Assembly (NCBI GenBank): GCA_965204525.1
Contig: OZ241994.1
Location: forward strand, 5,084,001 to 5,148,000
DNA: 64,000 bases
Origin: Bin5 sp965204525
GTDB lineage: Bacteria > Chloroflexota > Anaerolineae > Caldilineales > Caldilineaceae
Direction: 5' to 3'
Part shown: piece by piece, positions 44,839 to 54,173 of the stretch
Layout of the letters: each line of letters opens with the position of its first letter
How positions within the stretch are numbered: position 1 is the first letter of the stretch
Position numbers and translations under genes: made by a program
The notes under the pieces: model-generated
What the model was told of the DNA's origin: nothing
Databases searched by the model: none
The model's input: the letters and a program-made list of their open reading frames with translations, nothing else

Positions 44839-46956
44839 TTATCGTTCCAATTCCAGGAATTCCGCAATCGTCCGCGCTTCCTCTGGTGTGACGCCAACTG
44901 CGGCCATCGTAGTTCCCGGTGCGAATTGGGCCGGATTCACGATATATTCGGCCAGATTTTCCCGCGTCCAAACGATGTCCAGCCCACCCACGGCGGCCGA
45001 GGCGTCGAAGCCCGTAACGCTGCCGGCCCTCCTGCCTATCACACCGGCCAGATGCGGGCCGACGCTATGTTCAGCCGACAATCTGTGGCAGCCCGCACAG
45101 TATGCTGTGAAGAGCCCGGCGCCGGCATGGCTCCCCGCCTCGCCAGGTGGTGGGGAGGGCGGAACTTCCTCCTCAGGCGGGGCTGCGAGGTATGGAGTCC
45201 CGAAAGTATAACTTCCCTCCCAAACGGGCCCCCTCCAGAAGACTTCGCCGTCAGGGCTTTCCTCGCGAACTACCTGTCCGGTATGAATGTGTTTGATCTC
45301 ATAGTTGGGCAGCATGCGCACAACAAGGCAGCCGCCCTCAAACACGGTGCTGCCTACTCCCTGGTCGAAGGAATAAAAGTCATAGACGTTGAAGCCGAAC
45401 TGCCTGAGATCTTCGGAAATGTCTTTCTCGTGAACAGGGGTAATGTGCAGGAAGAATCGGTTCCGAAAGTTGTTGGCACTGCAAGGGATTCTCAGATATA
45501 TCAGCAGGTTTTCGTGAATGAACACTTCGAATAATGAGCGCATTGCCGGGGCGCCGATATCAGCCCCGTCAAGTGTTTGAATCAGCGGATCGACGTCTTC
45601 CCCCACGAGGCTGAAGATATCGATGCACACTTCCTCTGCGTCAAACGAAAAGATCGATCTAGGATTGTTAACCAGTTGGCAGTACAGCGGAGCGCGTTGC
45701 AAAAAAATGATCTTCGAAGAGTCTGTCAGCAGGGCAATGCGGCCATCCGCCATCTGCGTTATGTCGCGGAGACGTTCGCCAAATCCGATTCGTTCGATAC
45801 TTGTGACCCGCTCCTGGCGAATGCGCACGCGAAAGAGGGAACCGCTTCTGAGTGATCCGACCAGCAGATCGTCTCGCCACAGCGGAAACTGCTGACTGTT
45901 GCTGACGATCAGATTTGATACCGCGATTGATGGAATCCAGGCAAAGAAGGGCTCTTCAGAACCATCGTGCCGGCCCTGTTCTGTGTTGTACGGCCATACC
46001 CTGTCTCCATAGAGAATTCCGTAGGTAGCGAAGGGCCAACCGTAGTCGAGACCCGCTATCACCAAGTTGAGCTCATCGCCTCCCTGTGGGCCGTGCTCGG
46101 TCAGCCACAGGTTGCCTTCCGCATCGCGTGCCAGACCTTGCGGATTGCGAAAGCCCGTGGCGACGATTTCCGCCTTGCCGCTTGCCAGTTCAATGCGAAT
46201 AAGCTTGCCCACATGGGAGTCAGGGTCTACCACAGGGGGGCGCGCTGGATCTCCCTCCTCCTGACGTTCATGCCATTCATACCACGCGTGGTCACCTACG
46301 GCAACCAGAAGATGCTCCGGGCCGTCCATGAGCAGCCGTCCGCCTGCCTGAATGCCCCCGCCAGTCTTCGGTACATCTCCTTCCCAGCGTTCAAAAAGAG
46401 TTTGGTCGATGCAAGGATTCGCAGTAAACTCGGTCTTCCAATCCCCGGACATGGAGATTTCCCCACTGCCCACATCCATCACTGTCGACGAAACCCGAAA
46501 CTCCACACAGTCGCCCACAAGATAATGATGGGAAACAAACAGTGAAAAAGCCTCAGGCGTCGTCTCTTTCAGTAGAATATCTGCGACGCGAAATCCAACC
46601 CAGGTTATCGGTTCGTCCGGCGGCGACGCGAACATGGGGACCATCTGCGGAAGATAGCTGATTTCGCCGTCTGCCCCGACCAGTGCAATCCGTCCTCTCG
46701 GAGTCACCACCAGGACCTTGTCACCCAGAGGCTCAATGGCGCCCCCGCCATCCGAGAACTCCTCTAACCTGACGATCAGGAGTTGGAGCTCATATAGGTG
46801 AGTCCTTTTTGTCGGAGGGTCCGGGACGTAGACTTCGTTCGTTACGGCAACAATGGGGGCTGCTTCGATCGATGATGGAGACCACGGCTGCAGCGAAATG
46901 GTGGCAACTGTGATTAACACCAGCATTACGGAAGAAGCCTTAAGTCCCTTTCTCAT
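44839..46956 (-). CDS. PQQ-type sugar dehydrogenase fused to cytochrome c
   Basis: A secreted fusion of 705 residues. Signal-like N-terminus (1-33), then a beta-propeller of the glucose/sorbosone dehydrogenase family (about 40-420; GFRNPQGLARDAEGNLWLTEHG, GGDELN and GLDYGWPFATYG match the PQQ-site blades). A module of unrecognised family follows (about 425-580, with FIHENLLIYL...PC, FFLHITPV). A class I cytochrome c closes the protein: CAGCH heme motif and the distal Met in APGTTM. Predicted to oxidise a sugar and feed electrons directly to the attached heme. Paralog of the next gene upstream. Confidence 0.82.
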   Translation of the reverse strand: MRKGLKASSVMLVLITVATISLQPWSPSSIEAAPIVAVTNEVYVPDPPTKRTHLYELQLLIVRLEEFSDGGGAIEPLGDKVLVVTPRGRIALVGADGEISYLPQMVPMFASPPDEPITWVGFRVADILLKETTPEAFSLFVSHHYLVGDCVEFRVSSTVMDVGSGEISMSGDWKTEFTANPCIDQTLFERWEGDVPKTGGGIQAGGRLLMDGPEHLLVAVGDHAWYEWHERQEEGDPARPPVVDPDSHVGKLIRIELASGKAEIVATGFRNPQGLARDAEGNLWLTEHGPQGGDELNLVIAGLDYGWPFATYGILYGDRVWPYNTEQGRHDGSEEPFFAWIPSIAVSNLIVSNSQQFPLWRDDLLVGSLRSGSLFRVRIRQERVTSIERIGFGERLRDITQMADGRIALLTDSSKIIFLQRAPLYCQLVNNPRSIFSFDAEEVCIDIFSLVGEDVDPLIQTLDGADIGAPAMRSLFEVFIHENLLIYLRIPCSANNFRNRFFLHITPVHEKDISEDLRQFGFNVYDFYSFDQGVGSTVFEGGCLVVRMLPNYEIKHIHTGQVVREESPDGEVFWRGPVWEGSYTFGTPYLAAPPEEEVPPSPPPGEAGSHAGAGLFTAYCAGCHRLSAEHSVGPHLAGVIGRRAGSVTGFDASAAVGGLDIVWTRENLAEYIVNPAQFAPGTTMAAVGVTPEEARTIAEFLELER

Positions 46957-47083
46957 ATCACAAACCTTTCAGACGCATGGTCTGGACAACCTGTCAATCT
47001 TGTCGGGTCCACCAGGTTCACTTGTACATAAACATAGTCCTATTCTATTTCGCGCCCCAGGAATCACAGGAGAGTTTCCCCTT

Positions 47084-49207
47084 TCATTCATCCAGCGCTA
47101 GAAACTCGATAATCGTCCGGGCCTCTTCTTCGGTCACCCCGACTCCTGCCATCGTAGTCCCCGGCGCGAACTGATCAGGATTGACGATAAATTCGACCAG
47201 GTTTTCCCGTGTCCAGACGATCTCCAGCGTAGTCATGGCAGCCGTTGCGTTGAAGCCCGCGACCTCGCCTGCCCGCCTGCCTATCACCCCATCCAAATGC
47301 GGACCGATATGGTGCTCGCCGGAAAGATTGTGGCAGCTGCCGCAGCGCGCTGCGAAGAGCTCGGCGCCGGTTGACAGGACCTCTGCATCCGCCGCCGGGT
47401 ATGGCGCCCCTCCATCATCCGCCGCCGGGACAGCGACTTCGCCGAAAGTATAGCTTCCTTCCCAGACAGGGCCCCTCCAACTAATCTCGCCGTTCGGTTC
47501 TTCCACGCGAATGACCTGTCCCGTGTACATGTGCTTCAGGTCATATTCGGGCAGTGTCAGGGTTACAATACACGCCTCCTCGTGCATCGTCGTGCCGATG
47601 TGGTCTTCGTCTACGTTAAAGTCAAGTACGTTGAATCCGAAAGCCTCATTCCCCTCCGCGAGGTCAACGGCATCAACCGGTGTAAGGTGCAAAAAGAAGC
47701 GATTCTCCAGGTCGCTGCTTACGCAGGGACTCTTGACGTAGATGATCCGGTTGTCATGCAAATAAATGCTGTACAATGACCGAACTACCGGGTTGTCAAA
47801 TTCAACTCCGCTCAAGGCGCCAATCAACGGGTCGTCGGCAACTGAGATGATTTCGACAAGATCGACGCAGACACTCTCAGCGTCATAGGAAAAGATCGAC
47901 TCGACATCGTGCCTGTTCTGGCAATAGAGCGGCGCGCGCTGCAAAAACAGTACATTGGCGCTGTCTGTCAGCAGGGCAATGCGGCCATCGGGCATCTGCG
48001 TGATATCGCGAAGGCGCGCGCCAACCTCGATTTTCTCGACGTACATCACATGTCCCTGATTTAGACGGACGCGGTATATGGACTGGGTGATAAGCGAAGA
48101 AACGAGTAAATCGTCCTGCCACAGTGGAAAATGACGGCTGTCGCTTACGACAAGATTCGAAATCCCGATAGCCGGGATCCAGGCAAATACCGGTTTCTCA
48201 AATCCTTCATGCCGGCCCTGAACGCTGCTGTATGGCCAAAGCTTGTTGCCGTACTGTATGCCAAGCGTAACAAAGGGCCAGCCATAGTCCAGCTCCGGTT
48301 TCAACAGGTTGAGTTCGTCGCCGCCTTGCGGGCCGTGTTCCGTTTGCCATAAATTGCCTTCTGCGCCGCGTGCAAACCCCTGCGGATTTCTGAAACCCTT
48401 GGCAACGACCTCTACGTCGCCGCTGCTGAGTTCCACTCGCAACAAAGCGCCGAGCTGGGAGTTCTCCTCAAATACAGGGGGAGGGTCCAGCGCGTGCTCC
48501 TCCTGGTACCATTCAAAATAGGCCTGGTCTCCGGTGACTATCAGCAGATGCCCTGGTTCGTCCATTAGCATGCGTCCGCCGGCCTGTATCCCCCCACGGT
48601 GGCCGTAGTCAAATATGTCGTTGCCAATGCACGGATCTACGATGAGCACAGTTGCCCATCTGCCGGTAAGAGTTGTGTTCATGTCAGAAGATCGCATCGA
48701 TATAGAGGAGACCCGGAACTCTACACAACTCTCGGTAAAATAATGATGGGAAACAAATAAGGTGAACAGGTCTGGCTCCCGCTCATGGAGCAAAATATCA
48801 GCCACTCGGAATCCCGTCCATAATATAGGCCTTTCCGATGCAGCTTCATTCATGGGTACTTTTTGCGGCAAGTACTCTACCTGTCCATCACCGTCTACCA
48901 GCGCCAGACGTCCTCTCGGCGTCGCTACAATCAGCCCGTCTCCCAGGGGTTCGATAGCACCACCCCAGTTAGGAAATGCTTCAAGTTCAACGGCGTCTAC
49001 TTGGATCTCATACAGATGGGTTGCAATAAGGGAAGGAATTGAGCGGGTGACGGCCGCCTTGCCAGACTCGTTTGCAGCCGCACGGATCCATTCCGGCTGC
49101 AGGAACAAAAGTGTCAAGGCGAGTATGGCGGCAACGACCGGGAATGGCCCGAAGCGAACGCAGTTACCCCTGCTCTTCAATGTCGAACTACCTTCTATCC
49201 GATGCAC
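47084..49207 (-). CDS. PQQ-type sugar dehydrogenase fused to cytochrome c, paralog
   Basis: A 707-residue paralog of the preceding entry with the same three-part plan: signal (about 1-50), GDH/sorbosone-dehydrogenase propeller (GFRNPQGFARGAEGNLW, GGDELN, DYGWPFVTLG), the unrecognised module (YLHDNRIIYVKSPC, FFLHLTPV) and a cytochrome c (CGSCH, APGTTM). The two are close enough to share DNA stretches such as CAGCAGGGCAATGCGGCCAT, so they are a tandem duplication. 127 bp separate them. The more upstream copy is probably first in the transcript. Confidence 0.82.
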   Translation of the reverse strand: MHRIEGSSTLKSRGNCVRFGPFPVVAAILALTLLFLQPEWIRAAANESGKAAVTRSIPSLIATHLYEIQVDAVELEAFPNWGGAIEPLGDGLIVATPRGRLALVDGDGQVEYLPQKVPMNEAASERPILWTGFRVADILLHEREPDLFTLFVSHHYFTESCVEFRVSSISMRSSDMNTTLTGRWATVLIVDPCIGNDIFDYGHRGGIQAGGRMLMDEPGHLLIVTGDQAYFEWYQEEHALDPPPVFEENSQLGALLRVELSSGDVEVVAKGFRNPQGFARGAEGNLWQTEHGPQGGDELNLLKPELDYGWPFVTLGIQYGNKLWPYSSVQGRHEGFEKPVFAWIPAIGISNLVVSDSRHFPLWQDDLLVSSLITQSIYRVRLNQGHVMYVEKIEVGARLRDITQMPDGRIALLTDSANVLFLQRAPLYCQNRHDVESIFSYDAESVCVDLVEIISVADDPLIGALSGVEFDNPVVRSLYSIYLHDNRIIYVKSPCVSSDLENRFFLHLTPVDAVDLAEGNEAFGFNVLDFNVDEDHIGTTMHEEACIVTLTLPEYDLKHMYTGQVIRVEEPNGEISWRGPVWEGSYTFGEVAVPAADDGGAPYPAADAEVLSTGAELFAARCGSCHNLSGEHHIGPHLDGVIGRRAGEVAGFNATAAMTTLEIVWTRENLVEFIVNPDQFAPGTTMAGVGVTEEEARTIIEFLALDE

Positions 49208-49565
49208 AGTTTATCTCCGGAATCTTGTCATTGGCTGACAGGCAGATGTCTTTTGGACCTGGACATCCGGTCTATCCGCCGATTACAGTTCTGGAATGCA
49301 ATAAGACACGACTTACAACTGCCGGAATGAGGCGATCTCCGCTGTGAGCGGCTGCTAGCTCAGGCCGAGCGCGCGGGACCTCCGCTCTCGCTGGCAAGCA
49401 AGTTGGGGCCTCGGCCCGAATCGTCGCGTGAGAGTCAGTCCGCGTGGCAGTCGCGCCCTCAACATATGTGTCTCCTGACGCACAGCAATCATAATCCTGT
49501 TCATAACCTCAAACAAATCCTGGGCTTCACCCCAGATTCGCACTTCGTTTCGCGCCTTCTGAGAT
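49208..49565. other. Intergenic region, no gene seen
   Basis: Between the divergent dehydrogenase and exporter genes. An 81-codon frame on the minus strand (49355-49600) has no ribosome site and no family character. No promoter for the minus-strand gene stood out; nothing else was recognised. Confidence 0.4.
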
Positions 49566-49594
49566 TTGACTGCTTTGTGCGGGCCTGCTATAGT
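49566..49594 (+). promoter_or_regulatory. Near-consensus promoter of the exporter leader
   Basis: TTGACT at 49566-49571, a 17 bp spacer and TATAGT at 49589-49594; predicted start near 49601, about 420 nt before the exporter ATG. It is the best sigma70 match in the window. Confidence 0.7.
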
Positions 49595-49668
49595 GCCCAA
49601 CAGTTGGCAGCAAATAGCGGGTGGGTCTTACTGCTCCCACCGACTGTACGTCAGGAGGACCGGTGAAA

Positions 49669-49740
49669 ATGGTACGTATCAGAAATAAGTCCGCAGTCTT
49701 TTGCACTGCGAGCTTCGAAGGAGGAGCAGAGCACCGGTGA
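49669..49740 (+). CDS. Putative attenuator leader peptide
   Basis: A 23-codon frame with AGGAGG at 49653-49658. Either GTG 49663 (4-nt spacing) or ATG 49669 (10-nt spacing) can start it; both are in frame. It ends at TGA 49738-49740. ACCGGTGA occurs at its start (49659-49666) and at its stop (49733-49740). An internal hairpin CGCAGT/ACTGCG (49692-49710) lies in the coding part. Position in a terminator-bearing leader of a drug-exporter gene suggests a sensing peptide rather than a functional protein. Confidence 0.5.
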   Translation: MVRIRNKSAVFCTASFEGGAEHR

Positions 49741-49798
49741 TCCTTAAGTTGGATGGCGGATCGGCATAAAGGCCGTCCCCTCCCAAATCGGCAAAATG

Positions 49799-49827
49799 GT
49801 CACGGTGCAGATGCCCGTGGCTTTTTT
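49799..49827 (+). terminator. Leader terminator 1
   Basis: GTCACGG (49799-49805) pairs with CCGTGGC (49815-49821), one G-U, followed by TTTTTT (49822-49827). The 5' arm is also complementary to CACCGgTGA at the leader-peptide stop (49732-49740). Confidence 0.65.
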
Positions 49828-49847
49828 AATTGGCGTAATCCAATTCA

Positions 49848-49881
49848 GAGTCATGGGCCCGGCCCGTGGCTCTTTTGTTTT
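49848..49881 (+). terminator. Leader terminator 2
   Basis: An 11 bp stem of 49848-49858 with 49862-49872 (three G-U pairs), a 3-nt loop, then TTTTGTTTT. Its 3' arm repeats the GCCCGTGGC of terminator 1. A hairpin AATTGG/CCAATT (49828-49845) precedes it and TTTTGGGC/GCCCAAAA (49878-49901) overlaps its end, so four hairpins lie in a row. Confidence 0.65.
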
Positions 49882-50023
49882 GGGCGGGCAACTGCCCAAA
49901 AGTGGTAACGTGCAGTGTCAGTTTGCGCTCCCCCGACGAACTGGGGCTGCCGTTACCGCACCAACAACCCCCGGCGCGCCGAACTGGTGCGCACGCTGCG
50001 AAGGCGGCTAGGAGTTTATCAGT

Positions 50024-52165
50024 ATGGCAGACAACGTATCAGAAACTGGGAGGAGCAGTCGATCCCTGCCGCACCAAGAGGCGCCAGCCTGGATGCGGCC
50101 TCTGCGCAGAATCTGGTCGGCCTTGGGCCTCCGATCTGAAGAAAACCATGAAGAGGAGACCGACGACAAAGGAATTCGGCTCGATTACGATCTGAAAGAT
50201 ACGCTGACACCCAACCGATTCGTCGGTCTGTGGCGCATGGCAACCGGCTTCCGTACCATCTATATCATGGCCGTCGTGGCCGCAGGTTTTGCCGCGCTCA
50301 GCCGCTCCGCAGTCTTCTACCTGCTGCGCTACTTTGTCGACGATGTATTGATGGGAGCCGACAGTCAGTGGCAGATACCGTGGGTGGCGGCCGGAATCAT
50401 CGCCCTGGCGCTGCTGCAAGGGTTTTTCTCATTTGGCATGGGCCGGCTGGCGGCGGAAACCGCTGAAGGAGTGACTCGCAGGCTGCGTAATTATCTCTAC
50501 GACCACATTCAAAGGATGACTTTCACCTACCATGACACAATGCAGACTGGTGAACTGATTCAACGCGCCACCTCTGATGTGGACACGTTGCGCCGTCTTT
50601 TCCAGGATCAACTAATAGGAATCGGTCGGACGGGGCTGTTGTTCCTGGTGAATCTCATAGCGCTGGCGCTGCTGCACGGCTGGCTGGCACTGCTGTCGAT
50701 TCCACTGCTGCCGGTCGTCTCCGTAGCCTCATTCTTCTTCTTCAGGCGGATGACGACCGTTTTCGAGTCCTACCAGAGTCAGGACGCCGTCGTTTCCAAT
50801 CGGCTGCAGGAAAGGTTGACAGGTGTGCGCGTTGTGAAAGCTTTCGCGCGCCAGTCGTACGAGATCGACCGCTTTGAAGAGGAAAACTGGGAGAAGTACC
50901 GGCGCGGCGTGCGGATTGCAAAACTCCACACTCTGTTCTGGCCGGTCGTAGAGACCTTGACAGGGGGCCAACTACTGTTCGGTATGTTTATGGCCGCCAG
51001 GATGGCCCTGAGCGGCGACATCACGGTGGGCACATTTGTCGCTTTCACCGGTCTGCTCGTGGCTACGATCTGGCCCGTGCAGGGCATCGGCCGGCTGGTC
51101 GCCCATGTTTCGACCGGTCTGGTCTCGCTGAACCGAGTACAGGAAATCATTCGCCAGGATAGGGAAAACCTGGAAGATGGCAACACGCCGACGAACAAGC
51201 GTCTTCGCGGCGCCTTGCAGTTTAGAAATGTGCAGTTCGCCTATGAGTCGCCGGCTACCGAAGAAGACGGCGAAGCAAAGAAAGGCGAAGAGGCGAAACT
51301 GGACCCGCAGGAAGCGCGGCGAAGAGCCTTTGCGGAACGAGGCTACGTCCTGCGGGATATCAACCTCGACGTCGAGCCCGGCCAGGTTGTCGGTCTGCTC
51401 GGCGCGACCGGATCGGGCAAGTCATCCCTGGTAAACCTGTTGCCGCGATTCTACGAATACAGCGGCGGCAGCATCACCTTGGATGGCGAAGAACTGCAGG
51501 CCTATTCGCGCGGCTTCCTGCGCGGGCAGATCGGCATCGTGCAGCAGGAGCCGTTCCTGTTCTCGACCACGATCCGCAACAATATTTCCTACGGACTAGG
51601 ACGAAAAGTCTCTGATGAAGAGTTGGAGGCCGCGGCCAGGGCTGCCGCGATCCATGACGTAGTTCAGACCTTCCCCAAAGGGTACGAAACTCTGGTAGGC
51701 GAACGGGGCGTGACCCTTTCCGGCGGTCAAAAGCAGCGGGTGACGATTGCCCGTACCTTGCTGAAGGACCCGGCAATTCTGCTTATGGACGACGCCACAT
51801 CCAGTGTCGATACGGAAACTGATGCCGCCATCCGCGCCGCGCTGCAGCGGCTAATGCAAGGGCGAACCACTTTCATCATCGCGCATCGCGTGCAGAGCGT
51901 TATGACGGCTGACCAGATCCTGGTGATGGAGGCCGGGCGGATTATTCAGCGGGGCAGTCATGACGAATTGGTCGCCCAACCGGGTGTCTACCGCCAGATA
52001 TTCGAATTGCAGATCCAGATCGAAGCAGACCTTGAAAGAGAAATCGCCGCTGTTGTCGAAGCGGCGGAGGAAAAGCTGGGGGGGGTTGAGAAGGGGCAGC
52101 CTTTCCCGCAGGGGTACGGCTCGCCCTCTGAATCCGGAATTCCCCATTCTGTTCCAAGAGGTTGA
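50024..52165 (+). CDS. Heterodimeric ABC exporter, subunit 1 (degenerate Walker B)
   Basis: Half-transporter of 713 residues: six helices (about 70-380) and an ABC domain (about 440-680). Walker A is GATGSGKSS, signature LSGGQ, Walker B LLMDDATS, in which the catalytic glutamate is replaced by aspartate. This marks the non-catalytic site partner of a heterodimer, as in BmrC or TM287. Between helices and ABC domain lies a charged Glu/Lys-rich insert of about 30 residues. ATG 50024 has an AGGAG site. Its partner starts 3 bp after the stop. Likely multidrug or lipid export. Confidence 0.9.
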   Translation: MADNVSETGRSSRSLPHQEAPAWMRPLRRIWSALGLRSEENHEEETDDKGIRLDYDLKDTLTPNRFVGLWRMATGFRTIYIMAVVAAGFAALSRSAVFYLLRYFVDDVLMGADSQWQIPWVAAGIIALALLQGFFSFGMGRLAAETAEGVTRRLRNYLYDHIQRMTFTYHDTMQTGELIQRATSDVDTLRRLFQDQLIGIGRTGLLFLVNLIALALLHGWLALLSIPLLPVVSVASFFFFRRMTTVFESYQSQDAVVSNRLQERLTGVRVVKAFARQSYEIDRFEEENWEKYRRGVRIAKLHTLFWPVVETLTGGQLLFGMFMAARMALSGDITVGTFVAFTGLLVATIWPVQGIGRLVAHVSTGLVSLNRVQEIIRQDRENLEDGNTPTNKRLRGALQFRNVQFAYESPATEEDGEAKKGEEAKLDPQEARRRAFAERGYVLRDINLDVEPGQVVGLLGATGSGKSSLVNLLPRFYEYSGGSITLDGEELQAYSRGFLRGQIGIVQQEPFLFSTTIRNNISYGLGRKVSDEELEAAARAAAIHDVVQTFPKGYETLVGERGVTLSGGQKQRVTIARTLLKDPAILLMDDATSSVDTETDAAIRAALQRLMQGRTTFIIAHRVQSVMTADQILVMEAGRIIQRGSHDELVAQPGVYRQIFELQIQIEADLEREIAAVVEAAEEKLGGVEKGQPFPQGYGSPSESGIPHSVPRG

Positions 52166-52168
52166 CCG

Positions 52169-53995
52169 ATGTCACAACACGAACACTTTGAAGAAGAAGA
52201 ATTCGAAACGGAGTTTAACGGTCAGACCGTATTGCGCATCTTTCGTCTGGGCCTTTTGCACTGGCCGCTGATGCTCGGCTATCTGCTGTCAGTGGTTGTT
52301 ACCTCTGTGCTCGACGGGTACTTGACCTTTCTCACAAAGCGGATAGTCGATGATGGTATTGTGGCTGGCAATGCAGAGCAGCTGTGGCGGCTGATCCTCC
52401 AATACGGACTGGGACTCGTGTTCGTGGCCCTGGGCGTGATGGGCTTTATCTTTTCGGCGGGTTGGCTGGGTGAGCGCGTTCAGTACGATTTGCGCAAAAC
52501 GATGTTCGCCCGGTTGCAGGATCTGTCGCTCTCATACTACGACCGTACACCGGTCGGTTGGCTAATGAGTCGGCTAACGGCCGACGCCAGTCGAGTAGGA
52601 GATCTGGTTTCCTGGGGCTTCATGGACTTGCTCTGGGGCGGAATCGCCATCGTCGTCTCTCTGGGCTTCATGGCGATGATCAACGTGCAGATGATGCTGA
52701 TCGTTGCCGCAGTCATTCCAGTGCTGATTGTGGTGGCCTTCCGCTTCAAGAAGAAGATACTGGTGGAATACCGCGATGTCCGCAAGACGAATTCCCAGAT
52801 CACCGGGGCCTACAATGAAAATATAACCGGTGTGCGCGTAGTCAAATCTCTACGCCGCGAAGAGGGCAACCTCGAAGAGTTCACCAATCTCACCCGGACC
52901 ATGTACCGCGCCGGATTTCGAGCCGCATGGCTGTCAGCTCTCTTCCTGCCCGTGGTGCAGCTGATCAGCGCGATTGCGGTGTCCGGCATTGTTTTGTACA
53001 GCGGCCAGCAGTTCCAACTGGGAGGCATGACCATCGGCGGCATTCAGGCCTTCATCTTCTACATCACTCACATGCTGTTTCCGATTCAGGAAATGGCGCG
53101 CATCTACGCCGAGATGCAACAGGCCATCGCCTCCGGCGAACGCATCTTCAGTCTCGTCGATGCTGTGCCCGAGGTCCAGGACCGCAGCGGCGCGCAGACT
53201 CCGGATAGCCTGCGAGGCGATATCGTCTTCGAGAATGTGGACTTCCAGTACGAGGAAGAGAAGCCGGTTCTGCGCGACTTCAGCCTGCACGTTAAGCCGG
53301 GAGAGACGATCGCGCTGGTCGGGCCGACCGGCGCAGGCAAATCGACCATCGTCAATCTGGTCTGCCGTTTCTATGAGCCCTCAAAGGGCCGAATTCTCAT
53401 TAACGGCAGGGACTATACCGAGTGGACCCTGCACGGAATCCATAGTCGCGTCGGCGTAGTGCTTCAGACTCCCTACCTCTTTTCCGGCTCGATCTGGGAG
53501 AATCTCCGCTACGGTCGGCTTGATGCCACCGACGCTGAGGTCGTGAATGCGGCCAAGGTGGCCGGTGCGCATACCTTCATCGAGGAGCTGGAAGAAGGCT
53601 ATGACAGCCAGGTCGGCGAAGGGGGCGTCCTTCTGTCGGTCGGCCAGACACAGCTCTTGAGCCTGGCGCGGGCAATCCTTGCCGATCCTGATATCTTCGT
53701 GATGGACGAGGCCACCAGTTCGGTCGACACCCTCACCGAAGCGCTGGTCCAGGAAGCGATGGACGCGATCCTTGCCGACCGCACCAGTTTCATCATCGCC
53801 CACCGCCTCTCGACTATCCGCAAGGCGGACCGGATCCTGGTGATCGACGACGGCCGCATCGCCGAACAGGGCACGCACGCCCAACTGATCCGCCAGCAGG
53901 GCCACTACTACGACCTCTATACAAAGCAGTTCCGCGACGAGCGCATCGGGTCCGCACAGCCGCTCCTGCAAGCAGGGACGCTGGTCGCGGCCTGA
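52169..53995 (+). CDS. Heterodimeric ABC exporter, subunit 2 (catalytic Walker B)
   Basis: Half-transporter of 608 residues. Walker A is GPTGAGKST, Walker B VMDEATSS with the intact catalytic glutamate, but the signature reads LSVGQ instead of LSGGQ. In the dimer, this degenerate signature faces the MDD site of subunit 1, giving one working and one degenerate site, the known arrangement of LmrCD/BmrCD/TM287-288 pairs. ATG 52169 follows the partner by 3 bp with an AAGAGG site. Confidence 0.9.
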   Translation: MSQHEHFEEEEFETEFNGQTVLRIFRLGLLHWPLMLGYLLSVVVTSVLDGYLTFLTKRIVDDGIVAGNAEQLWRLILQYGLGLVFVALGVMGFIFSAGWLGERVQYDLRKTMFARLQDLSLSYYDRTPVGWLMSRLTADASRVGDLVSWGFMDLLWGGIAIVVSLGFMAMINVQMMLIVAAVIPVLIVVAFRFKKKILVEYRDVRKTNSQITGAYNENITGVRVVKSLRREEGNLEEFTNLTRTMYRAGFRAAWLSALFLPVVQLISAIAVSGIVLYSGQQFQLGGMTIGGIQAFIFYITHMLFPIQEMARIYAEMQQAIASGERIFSLVDAVPEVQDRSGAQTPDSLRGDIVFENVDFQYEEEKPVLRDFSLHVKPGETIALVGPTGAGKSTIVNLVCRFYEPSKGRILINGRDYTEWTLHGIHSRVGVVLQTPYLFSGSIWENLRYGRLDATDAEVVNAAKVAGAHTFIEELEEGYDSQVGEGGVLLSVGQTQLLSLARAILADPDIFVMDEATSSVDTLTEALVQEAMDAILADRTSFIIAHRLSTIRKADRILVIDDGRIAEQGTHAQLIRQQGHYYDLYTKQFRDERIGSAQPLLQAGTLVAA

Positions 53996-54015
53996 GCGGC
54001 TTCGGCAAACCCGAT

Positions 54016-54051
54016 AATCGCGCCGGGTCTCGTAGGGGACCTGGCGCGATT
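54016..54051 (+). terminator. Terminator-like hairpin after the exporter genes
   Basis: AATCGCGCCgGGT pairs with ACCtGGCGCGATT, a stem of about 13 bp with one G-U and a 10-nt loop. The following bases (CGTTCCTT) are only weakly T-rich, so termination strength is uncertain. It separates the exporter from the thiamine operon. Confidence 0.5.
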
Positions 54052-54099
54052 CGTTCCTTCGCCAACCGCAAGTCTACGAGAATTCCATATTTTCATGAT

Positions 54100-54128
54100 T
54101 TGACGTACAGCACCGTCTCGAATATACT
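54100..54128 (+). promoter_or_regulatory. Promoter of the thiamine operon
   Basis: TTGACG at 54100-54105, a 17 bp spacer and TATACT at 54123-54128; predicted start near 54135, upstream of the TPP aptamer. Confidence 0.7.
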
Positions 54129-54173
54129 GTCTGCAGTCGCTCTGGAACAGAGCACGGTAGCACCTGAACAATC

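Noticed and set aside
49355..49600. 81-codon minus-strand frame in the intergenic region
   Set aside because: No ribosome site, no family character, overlaps the promoter of the exporter leader.
49596..50000. 6S RNA, tmRNA, RNase P or T-box in the exporter leader
   Set aside because: None of the characteristic sequences (tRNA-like end, GAGGAAAGTCC-type P4 box, T-box bulge) was seen.
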